This document shows, piece after piece, positions 8,486 to 16,593 of a stretch of 64,000 nt of DNA. A model generated the notes under the pieces. That model did no database searches. It was not told the DNA's origin and saw only the letters and a list, made by a program, of their open reading frames with translations. The stretch is from Allomesorhizobium camelthorni. Lineage in GTDB: Bacteria > Pseudomonadota > Alphaproteobacteria > Rhizobiales > Rhizobiaceae. Both the position numbers and the translations under genes were made by a program. The stretch is from contig NZ_JAAKZF010000009.1 of assembly GCF_011045125.1 (NCBI RefSeq), forward strand, positions 62,001 to 126,000, read 5' to 3'. The first letter of the stretch is position 1; each line of letters starts with the position of its first letter.

Positions 8486-9415
8486 ATGGCGGAAAGCACC
8501 GAGATCAGGCGGCCAATGCGCTGGCATATTGCCGTGTTCCTGGCGCCGGCGGTGCTGGTCTATACGGCGGTCATGATCGTGCCGCTGTTCGGCACGCTGC
8601 AGCTTTCCCTGTTCAGCGCCGAGGGCCAGACGCGTGTTTTCGCCGGCCTGGATAATTTCCGTACCCTGTTCTTCGACCCGCGCTGGGCCGCGAGCTTCTG
8701 GAACGCGCTGTGGAACAACACCTGGTTCTTCATCATCCATATGCTGGTGCAGAACCCGATCGGCGTCGTGCTGGCGGCGCTACTTTCATCGCCCAGGCTG
8801 CACTTTTCCGCCTTCTACCGCACCGCGATCTTCATCCCCACGATCCTGTCATTCGTCATCGTCGGCTTCGCCTGGAAGCTGATCCTCTCGCCGCTTTGGG
8901 GTGTCGCGCCCAACCTGCTCGACCTCGTTGGCCTGAAGAGCCTGTTCACGCCATGGCTCGGCAAGGAGGAATATGCGCTGACGACGCTCGGCCTGATCTC
9001 GGTCTGGCAATTCGTCGGCATTCCGATGATGCTGATATACGCGGCGCTGCTGTCGATTCCCGACGAGGTGATCGAGGCCGCCGAATGCGACGGCATCACC
9101 GGCATGGCGCAGTTCTGGAAGATCAAGCTGCCGCTGATCCTGCCCTCCATCGGCATCATCTCGATCCTGACCTTCGTCGGCAATTTCAACGCCTTCGACC
9201 TGATCTATTCGGCGCAGGGCGCTCTCGCCGGCCCCAATTTCTCGACCGACATTCTCGGCACCTTCCTCTACCGCACCTTCTTCGGCTTCCAGCTGCAGAT
9301 CGGCGATCCGTATATGGGCTCGACCATCGCCTCGATGATGTTCTTCATCATCCTCGCCGGCGTGTGCCTGTACCTGTTCGCCGTTCAGACGCGGCTGCGG
9401 CGTTATCAGTTCTGA
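8486..9415 (+). CDS. ABC sugar importer, inner-membrane permease 1 (MalF-like)
   Basis: A 309-residue permease of the binding-protein-dependent sugar family with about six membrane segments, the first at residues 12-34. The cytoplasmic EAA loop that contacts the ATPase reads EVIEAAECDGITGMAQFWKI. It forms a heterodimer with the next gene product. Start is ATG 8486 with a weak site. The repeat-containing gap upstream separates it from the binding protein, so its expression may be lower. The next permease starts 10 bases after its stop. Confidence 0.9.
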   Translation: MAESTEIRRPMRWHIAVFLAPAVLVYTAVMIVPLFGTLQLSLFSAEGQTRVFAGLDNFRTLFFDPRWAASFWNALWNNTWFFIIHMLVQNPIGVVLAALLSSPRLHFSAFYRTAIFIPTILSFVIVGFAWKLILSPLWGVAPNLLDLVGLKSLFTPWLGKEEYALTTLGLISVWQFVGIPMMLIYAALLSIPDEVIEAAECDGITGMAQFWKIKLPLILPSIGIISILTFVGNFNAFDLIYSAQGALAGPNFSTDILGTFLYRTFFGFQLQIGDPYMGSTIASMMFFIILAGVCLYLFAVQTRLRRYQF

Positions 9416-9425
9416 GGGTGAGGAG

Positions 9426-10265
9426 ATGAGCACCGCCACCTCTTCTCTACCCAGAACCATCGCTGCCCATGCCGTGCTGCTCGCCTACACGGCCATCGCG
9501 CTGTTCCCGGTCGTCGTTATCGTCGTCAACTCCTTCAAGTCGCGCAACGCGATCTTCCGCTCGCCGTTGTCGCCGCCCACAACCGAGACCTTCGACCTGA
9601 TCGGCTACACGACCGTGCTGAGGCAGGGCGACTTCTTCCTCTATTTCCAGAACAGTTTCATCGTCACCGTCATGTCGCTGTTCCTGGTGCTGCTGTTCGG
9701 CGCGATGGCGTCGTTTGCGCTGTCGGAATACCGCTTTCGCGGCAATTCGCTGATGGGCCTTTACCTGGCGCTGGGCATTATGATCCCGATCCGGCTCGGC
9801 ACCGTGGCGATCCTGCAATTGATGGTGGCGAGCGGGCTGGTCAACACGCTGACGGCGCTGATCCTGGTCTACACCGCGCAAGGGCTGCCGCTCGCCGTGT
9901 TCATCCTGTCGGAATTCATGAAGCAGGTTTCCGACGATCTCAAGAACGCCGGCCGCATCGACGGGCTTTCCGAATACCGCATCTTCTTCCGCCTGGTGCT
10001 GCCGCTGGTGCGGCCGGCCATGGCGACGGTCGCCGTCTTCACCATGATCCCGATCTGGAACGATCTGTGGTTCCCGCTGATCCTCGCGCCTTCGGAAGCG
10101 ACCAAGACCGTCACGCTCGGCGCTCAGCTCTTCATTGGGCAATACGTCACCAACTGGAACGCCGTGCTCGCCGCGCTCTCGCTGGCGATCCTGCCGGTGC
10201 TGATCCTCTACCTCATCTTCTCGCGACAACTGATCCGCGGCATCACCTCGGGAGCGGTGAAGTGA
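9426..10265 (+). CDS. ABC sugar importer, inner-membrane permease 2 (MalG-like)
   Basis: A 279-residue permease with about six membrane spans and the EAA-type loop DDLKNAGRIDGLSEYRIFF. It ends with the usual basic tail SRQLIRGITSGAVK. It pairs with the product of the preceding gene to form the membrane channel of the amino-sugar importer. Start is ATG 9426 behind GAGG. A 199-base gap follows, filled by another family A repeat, before the oxidoreductase gene. Confidence 0.9.
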   Translation: MSTATSSLPRTIAAHAVLLAYTAIALFPVVVIVVNSFKSRNAIFRSPLSPPTTETFDLIGYTTVLRQGDFFLYFQNSFIVTVMSLFLVLLFGAMASFALSEYRFRGNSLMGLYLALGIMIPIRLGTVAILQLMVASGLVNTLTALILVYTAQGLPLAVFILSEFMKQVSDDLKNAGRIDGLSEYRIFFRLVLPLVRPAMATVAVFTMIPIWNDLWFPLILAPSEATKTVTLGAQLFIGQYVTNWNAVLAALSLAILPVLILYLIFSRQLIRGITSGAVK

Positions 10266-10289
10266 GACAAGCAGTCTCTTCAAAAGTTA

Positions 10290-10418
10290 GCGCCGCACCT
10301 CACCCTTACCCTCTCCCCGTGAAGGACGGGGAGAGGGGGATTGCCCGACGTCGAAGCCGCCCTCCTCTCCCCGTCCTTACGGGGAGAGGTGCCCGGCAGG
10401 GCGGTGAGGGGCTGCGCC
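10290..10418. repeat. Palindromic intergenic repeat (family A)
   Basis: Two nested hairpins of the CTCTCCCCGT / ACGGGGAGAG type sit between outer arms GCGCCGCACCTCACCC and GGTGAGGGGCTGCGCC. The element sits inside the operon, between permease 2 and the oxidoreductase gene. Confidence 0.8.
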
Positions 10419-10464
10419 GACTTCCCAGTAAAGGCAGTTCGACATCGCAATTTGGAAGCCCGCA

Positions 10465-11526
10465 ATGAACGCTGACATACCCCTCTGCGTCGTCGTCGCC
10501 GGGCTCGGCAATATGGGCCGGAGCCATGCGCTTGCCTACCACAACAATTCCGGCTTCGAGATCATCTCGCTGGTCAACCGTTCGGACGTGCCGTTGCCCA
10601 AGGAGCTCGGCGCCTATGAAATCCGGCGCTCGTTCGAGGATGCGCTGCGCGACCTGCGGCCCGACGTCGCTTCCATCAACACCTATTCCGACAGCCATGC
10701 CGACTACGCGGTCATGGCGCTGGAAGCGGGCTGCCACGTCTTCGTGGAAAAGCCGCTCGCCACCACCATAGCCGATGCCGAACGCGTGGTCGCTGCGGCC
10801 AAGGCCAACGGCCGCAAGCTCGTCATCGGCTACATCCTCCGGCATCACCCGTCCTGGATGCGTCTGATCGAAGAGGCGCGCAAATTGGGCGGCCCCTATG
10901 TCTTCCGCATGAACCTGAACCAGCAGTCGAGTGGACCGACTTGGCAGACGCACAAGGCGCTGATGCAGACGACCTCGCCGATCGTCGACTGCGGTGTCCA
11001 CTATCTCGACGTGATGTGCCAGATCACCGACGCGAAACCTGTCGAAGTGCGGGGCATGGGTCTGCGGCTGACCGACGAGATCGACCCGGCGATGTACAAT
11101 TACGGCCACCTGCAAGTGCTCTTCGACGATGGCTCGGTTGGCTGGTACGAGGCGGGCTGGGGGCCGATGATGTCGGAAACTGCATTCTTCGTGAAGGACG
11201 TGATCTCGCCTCAAGGCTGCGTCTCGATCGTCATGAGGGAGGGCGCGAAGTCCGACGACATTGACACCCACACCAAAACCTCGGTGATCCGTGTGCATGA
11301 GGCCGCTACCGGCCCCGATGGGCGGTTTCTACGTTCCGACCAGGACCTGGTAATGAGCGGCGAACCCGGTCACCAGGAGCTTTGCGACCGCGAGCAGGCG
11401 TTTTTGCTCAAGGCGATCCGCGAGGATCTCGATCTCACACGCCACATGGATGACGCGGTGAAATCGCTCCGCGTCTGCCTCGCCGCCGACGAAAGCGTGC
11501 GCTCCGGCCGCGCTGTAACCCTTTAG
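10465..11526 (+). CDS. Gfo/Idh/MocA-family oxidoreductase
   Basis: A 353-residue NAD(P)-dependent sugar oxidoreductase. The Rossmann motif [16 protein letters not shown] is at residues 10-25, and the family EKP motif ([11 protein letters not shown]) is at residues 95-97. The C-terminal half carries the usual substrate domain with [10 protein letters not shown]. Members oxidise or reduce sugars, inositols or sugar acids, and some act on N-acetyl sugars. It lies between permease and ATPase genes of the amino-sugar operon, suggesting it modifies an imported amino sugar. The exact reaction is not recognisable. Confidence 0.85.
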   Translation: MNADIPLCVVVAGLGNMGRSHALAYHNNSGFEIISLVNRSDVPLPKELGAYEIRRSFEDALRDLRPDVASINTYSDSHADYAVMALEAGCHVFVEKPLATTIADAERVVAAAKANGRKLVIGYILRHHPSWMRLIEEARKLGGPYVFRMNLNQQSSGPTWQTHKALMQTTSPIVDCGVHYLDVMCQITDAKPVEVRGMGLRLTDEIDPAMYNYGHLQVLFDDGSVGWYEAGWGPMMSETAFFVKDVISPQGCVSIVMREGAKSDDIDTHTKTSVIRVHEAATGPDGRFLRSDQDLVMSGEPGHQELCDREQAFLLKAIREDLDLTRHMDDAVKSLRVCLAADESVRSGRAVTL

Positions 11527-11543
11527 AACGGATCGGAATCGCC

Positions 11544-12542
<999 letters not shown>

Positions 12543-12549
12543 GCGCCGG

Positions 12550-13665
12550 TTGAAAGCTCAAGTCGGCACTGCGATCATCGACACGCTGCATCCCGTTTAC
12601 GAGGGCAGGGTCTTCCATTGGACCAGGGACACCCCTGACGATACCCGCGTCACCGAATACTTGCCGACCGCCGCGAGCGACAACGAGGAAAGCTGGCGCC
12701 GCAGTCCCTTCTATTACCTCCTTCAAAGCGGCGAGGACGAATTACGCCGCCGTCTCGAATTGGGCGAAACGGCCGGGTTTCCGATCCTCGACGAACTGAT
12801 GCAGAGAGGCGAGACCGATTATTTCGCCATGATCCATCGGTTCGACAAGAAAACCGCTATCGGCGAGATGGATTGTTTAATGTCGCGCTGGACGACAACG
12901 CGGCCAGGCGGCTTCAACGAAGCCGATCTGAAGGCTCTGCGCCGGCTGGTCCCTGCCCTTGGCCTCGCGATCAAGTCGGCGTCGCTCGCGCGGGTCGCGG
13001 AATCGCTGGTCGAAGCCTATCTCGGGCGTGATCCGGGTCGGCGCGTGCTCCAGGGCCGGATGTCGCGCGGCGTGGTCGAAAAGATCAACGCCGTGCTGTG
13101 GTTCTCGGACATGAAAGGCTTCACCGCGCTTTCCGAAAGCATCGCGTCCGACCAGCTGATCCCGCTGCTGGACGATTACGCCGAGGCCGTCATTTCGGCT
13201 ATCCATGGCGCTGGCGGCGATGTGCTCAAGCTTATTGGCGACGGCACGCTGGCGATTTTCACAGCCGACGATCCCGAGGAGGCCTGCTGCTCGGCGCTGC
13301 GGGCCGAGGCGGAGCTAAGGTTGCGGCTGGCCGAGCTCAACCAGCGCCGTGAAGCCGAGGGAAGACCGACCACGTCGATCTATCTCGGGCTGCATATCGG
13401 CGATGTCTTCTACGGAAACATCGGCAGCAAGGACCGGCTCGACTTCACCGTCGTCGGCCAGGCGGTGAACGAGGTGAGCCGCATCGCGTCGATGTGCAGT
13501 TCGGTCGATCGCGACGTTCTCTTTTCGGCCGCCTTCCGCGCGTCTCTGCCCGAGGCGGAGGGAGCGAAGCTCGTCTCGGTCGGCCGCTACGCGCTGCGCG
13601 GCGTCGGCCGCGCCCAGGAACTGTTCACGCTCGATCCGGAACTGGCGGTTTTCCCGCTACGTTGA
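12550..13665 (+). CDS. Soluble class III adenylate/guanylate cyclase
   Basis: A 371-residue protein with a C-terminal class III cyclase homology domain. The two metal-binding aspartates are visible as Asp-187 (WFSDMKGFT) and Asp-231 (KLIGDGTLAIF). No membrane segments are present. The N-terminal 150 residues resemble the sensor-like region found before the catalytic domain in many rhizobial cyclases, but appear shorter at the start than usual. The only start is TTG 12550, since a stop lies at 12532-12534, and the ribosome site is poor. It follows the ATPase gene by seven bases and so is probably the last gene of the amino-sugar operon. It would make cAMP or cGMP; the nucleotide specificity was not judged. 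Confidence 0.85.
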   Translation: MKAQVGTAIIDTLHPVYEGRVFHWTRDTPDDTRVTEYLPTAASDNEESWRRSPFYYLLQSGEDELRRRLELGETAGFPILDELMQRGETDYFAMIHRFDKKTAIGEMDCLMSRWTTTRPGGFNEADLKALRRLVPALGLAIKSASLARVAESLVEAYLGRDPGRRVLQGRMSRGVVEKINAVLWFSDMKGFTALSESIASDQLIPLLDDYAEAVISAIHGAGGDVLKLIGDGTLAIFTADDPEEACCSALRAEAELRLRLAELNQRREAEGRPTTSIYLGLHIGDVFYGNIGSKDRLDFTVVGQAVNEVSRIASMCSSVDRDVLFSAAFRASLPEAEGAKLVSVGRYALRGVGRAQELFTLDPELAVFPLR

Positions 13666-13682
13666 GACGGGCGAGTCAAAAA

Positions 13683-13871
13683 GGTGCGTCCTTCGAGGCT
13701 CGCTGCGCTCGCACCTCAGGATGAGAAAGGTGGGCGCATCGTTGCCAGATTCTGAGACGCCGACGACTGCAATATGCTGCCAGCGAAGCGTGCTTTCGTC
13801 TCAGAACTGGCGATCAGCGCCAACAGCCCTCATCCTGAGGTGCGAGTGCAGCGAGCCTCGAAGGACGCACC
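13683..13871. repeat. Inverted-repeat element (family E)
   Basis: Arms of 43 bases at 13683-13725 and 13829-13871 are inverted copies (GCGTCCTTCGAGGCTCGC ... CTCAGGATGAG). It fills the gap between the convergent cyclase and hydrolase genes and could fold as a shared terminator-like stem. The same family is at 40939-41172, and a short fragment is at 16549-16563. Confidence 0.8.
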
Positions 13872-13883
13872 CAATCGAAAAAC

Positions 13884-14729
13884 CTACCCGTCGGCGCGAA
13901 CCTGCTGGCGCTGCGATCCAAGCCCTTCGATGCCTAGTTCCACCACGTCGCCGGCCTTCAGATAGCGCGGCGGCTTCATGCCCATGCCGACGCCCGGCGG
14001 CGTGCCGGTCGAGATGATATCGCCGGGCAGCAGGGACATGAACTGGCTGAGGTATGAAACGAGATATGACGCCCCGAACACCATGGTCCTGGTCGAGCCG
14101 TCCTGCATGAACTCGCCATTGACCGTCAGCCACATCTTCAGTTTCTGCGGGTCGGGAACCTCGTCCTCGGTCACCAGCCACGGGCCGGTTGGGCCGAACG
14201 TGTCGCAGCTCTTGCCCTTGGTCCACTGGCCCGAGCGCTCGGTCTGGAAGGCGCGCTCGCTGACATCATGAACGACGCAGTAGCCGGCGACGTAATCCAA
14301 AGCCTCGGCTTCGGAGACGTATTTTGCTTGTCTGCCGATGACGATGCCGAGTTCGACCTCCCAGTCGGTCTTTTCCGAACCGCGCGGGATCAGCAGGTCA
14401 TCATTAGGCCCGACGATCGCCGAGGTCGCCTTCATGAAGATGATCGGCTCCGGCGGCACGGTCGCGCCGGTCTCGGCGGCATGGTCGGAATAGTTGAGGC
14501 CGATGCAGATGAATTTGCCGGTGCCCGTTACGCAAGGGCCTATGCGAGGGCTGCCGTCGACCGGCGGCAGCGTCGCCGGGTCGATGCGGGAGAGATCCGC
14601 CAGCGACCGCGGATCAAGCGCCGCTCCGCCAATGTCGGCCACATGCGCCGACAGATCCCGGATCTTTCCATCCGCGCCGATCACGCCCGGCCGTTCGCTT
14701 CCGGCCTCTCCATATCGAACCAGTTTCAC
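13884..14729 (-). CDS. Fumarylacetoacetate hydrolase family protein, likely 2,4-diketo-3-deoxy-L-fuconate hydrolase
   Basis: A 281-residue FAH-family enzyme. The N-terminal KLVRYGEAGSERPGVIGADG is the subfamily opening. The metal site is marked by EPIIFMKATSAIVGPNDDL and the later DWEVELGIVIG. The C-terminal motif GDIISTGTPPGVGMGMKP is intact. In the non-phosphorylative L-fucose route this family cleaves 2,4-diketo-3-deoxy-L-fuconate to pyruvate and lactate. The next genes are the matching dehydrogenase and lactonase, which supports that call over generic isomerase activity. Start is GTG 14729 with AAGGAG six bases upstream. Confidence 0.8.
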   Translation of the reverse strand: MKLVRYGEAGSERPGVIGADGKIRDLSAHVADIGGAALDPRSLADLSRIDPATLPPVDGSPRIGPCVTGTGKFICIGLNYSDHAAETGATVPPEPIIFMKATSAIVGPNDDLLIPRGSEKTDWEVELGIVIGRQAKYVSEAEALDYVAGYCVVHDVSERAFQTERSGQWTKGKSCDTFGPTGPWLVTEDEVPDPQKLKMWLTVNGEFMQDGSTRTMVFGASYLVSYLSQFMSLLPGDIISTGTPPGVGMGMKPPRYLKAGDVVELGIEGLGSQRQQVRADG

Positions 14730-14752
14730 ATCATACTCCTTGAGGACAAAGA

Positions 14753-15493
14753 TCAGATCGCCATGCCGCCATCGATGGCATAGGCTTGGCCGGTCGTATA
14801 GGTCGCGCCGGCGAGATAGACCGCGAGGTCGGCTATTTCTTCTGGCGTGCCGATGCGGCCCATGGGTTGGCGCGCGATGAAGGCGGCGCGTGCGGCCTCG
14901 TAGTCCCCCTGCGCCCGCATCCGGTCTTCCAGCGAGGGGCTCTCGACCGTGCCCGGGCAGATGGCGTTGCAGCGTATGCCCTGGCCGACGAAGTCCGCGG
15001 CGACTGATTTGGTCAGGCCGATCACCGCCGCCTTTGTGGTGGAATAGGCGAAGCGGTTCGGCACGCCCTTTATGCTCGACGCCACCGAGGCCATGTTGAT
15101 AATCGCCCCGCTGCCGCGCGCGATCATGCCGGGCAGCACGGCGCGGATGGTTCGCACCATGGATTTCACATTGAGATCGAAGGCGAAATCGAGGTCGCCC
15201 TCCTTCATGTCGAGGATCGAGCCGGCATGGACGAAGCCGGCGCAGTTGAACAGCACGTCGACCGGGCCAATGGCGGCCAAGGCAGTGGCGACCGCCGCAT
15301 CGTCGAGAACGTCGAGCCTTTGCACCGAAAGCCCGCCCTCACGGCCGAGTTCTGCGAGCAGCTTCTCGTTGATGTCGGTGGCGTGCACCACGGCGCCCGC
15401 GCGTGCAAAAGCCAGCGCGGTCGCGCGGCCTATGCCTTGCGCCGCCGCAGTGACCAGAACCGTCTTGCCCGCCAGATCTCCCGTCATCGCCAT
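14753..15493 (-). CDS. SDR oxidoreductase, likely 2-keto-3-deoxy-L-fuconate dehydrogenase
   Basis: A 246-residue short-chain dehydrogenase. The cofactor motif is TAAAQGIGRATALAF, NAG is replaced by FNCAGF, and the catalytic YSTTK is present. The region SVASSIKGVPNRFAYSTTKA is very close to human BDH2/DHRS6 and to bacterial 2-keto-3-deoxy-L-fuconate 4-dehydrogenases. It would oxidise 2-keto-3-deoxy-L-fuconate to the diketo acid that the adjacent FAH-family enzyme cleaves. Start is ATG 15493 with GGAG nine bases upstream; ATG 15487 is possible. It is transcribed 23 bases ahead of the FAH gene and divergently from the lactonase. Confidence 0.82.
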   Translation of the reverse strand: MAMTGDLAGKTVLVTAAAQGIGRATALAFARAGAVVHATDINEKLLAELGREGGLSVQRLDVLDDAAVATALAAIGPVDVLFNCAGFVHAGSILDMKEGDLDFAFDLNVKSMVRTIRAVLPGMIARGSGAIINMASVASSIKGVPNRFAYSTTKAAVIGLTKSVAADFVGQGIRCNAICPGTVESPSLEDRMRAQGDYEAARAAFIARQPMGRIGTPEEIADLAVYLAGATYTTGQAYAIDGGMAI

Positions 15494-15690
15494 TTCCTCT
15501 CCTGGCGCAGTCGTAAGTTTACACGCCGGGTTCGTCAACGCGGCCAGGACGCGGAGAGGAGCGCCCGGCGGCGAACGTGTCTGTTTATCGGTAAAGAACA
15601 GGTTTTTTGCCGTCAAGCCCGAGTGAGGCTTGCGGTGCGGCTTTCCTCGTCTATGAATTTCGGCCAGTCATGGGAGAACGGGAGCGCGCC

Positions 15691-16548
15691 ATGCTGGTCG
15701 ACACGCACCTTCACATCATCGACAAATCGCGCCTGCGCTATCCGTGGCTGGCGGAGGTTCCGGCGCTCGACCGCGACTTCCTCTACGCCGAATATGAGCG
15801 CCAGGCGCTGCGCGCCGGCATTTCCGACGCCATCCACATGGAAGTGGACGTGGCGCCTGACCAGATCGAGGCGGAAATCGCCTTTGCCGGCGAACAATCT
15901 CGGTCGGCGGGAAGCCTGATCCGCGGCTGCATCGCAGCCTGCCGGCCGGAGGAACCGGGCTTTGCCGCCCTTCTCGAGAAATATGCCGCCGACCCCTTCG
16001 TGCTGGGTTTCCGACGCCTCATCAACCCACTGTCGGAGGGCGTTTCGGACAGCCGCATCTTCGTTGAAAACATCCGCCGTCTTGGTGGAACATGGCTGAC
16101 CTTCGACGCGCATGTCCACGGCCATCAGTTGCCGCGGGCGATCGCGCTTGCCGACGCGGCGCCAGAGGTTCGCTTCATCCTCGACCATTGCGGCGTGCCG
16201 GACATTCGCGGCGGCGATTTCTCTGGGTGGCAGGAAGGCATCGCGGATCTCGCGAGGCGGGAGAACGTAACCGCCAAAATTTCCGGCATCGTCGCCTATG
16301 CCGATCCCGACGGCTGGACGGCCGAGACGCTGCGGCCCTATGTCGAGCACATCATCGAAAGTTTCGGCTGGGACCGTGTGGTGTGGGGCAGCGACTGGCC
16401 AGTCTGCACGCTGGGCGGCGGACTGCTGGCCTGGACAAGCGCGACCCATGCGCTGCTTTCAGGCTGCGCCAATAAGGAACGTGAAAAACTGTTCTGGCGG
16501 AACGCGGACCGGATCTGGAAGCTGGGATTGGCCGGCGCTTGGGAATAG
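15691..16548 (+). CDS. Amidohydrolase family 2, likely L-fucono-1,5-lactonase
   Basis: A 285-residue TIM-barrel amidohydrolase of the COG3618 lactonase group. The metal motif VDTHLHIID opens the protein. Further barrel motifs are RFILDHCGVPDIRGG and the late Asp motif VVWGSDWPVC. Enzymes of this group hydrolyse sugar lactones such as L-fuconolactone. Start is ATG 15691, with GGGAG six bases upstream; ATG 15670 would add seven residues. It is divergent from the SDR gene across a 197-base gap, which should contain the control region for the small L-fuconate cluster. Confidence 0.8.
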   Translation: MLVDTHLHIIDKSRLRYPWLAEVPALDRDFLYAEYERQALRAGISDAIHMEVDVAPDQIEAEIAFAGEQSRSAGSLIRGCIAACRPEEPGFAALLEKYAADPFVLGFRRLINPLSEGVSDSRIFVENIRRLGGTWLTFDAHVHGHQLPRAIALADAAPEVRFILDHCGVPDIRGGDFSGWQEGIADLARRENVTAKISGIVAYADPDGWTAETLRPYVEHIIESFGWDRVVWGSDWPVCTLGGGLLAWTSATHALLSGCANKEREKLFWRNADRIWKLGLAGAWE

Positions 16549-16593
16549 TGCGTCCTTCGAGGCACCCTCAACCGGTCCCGACCAAACCCATCC

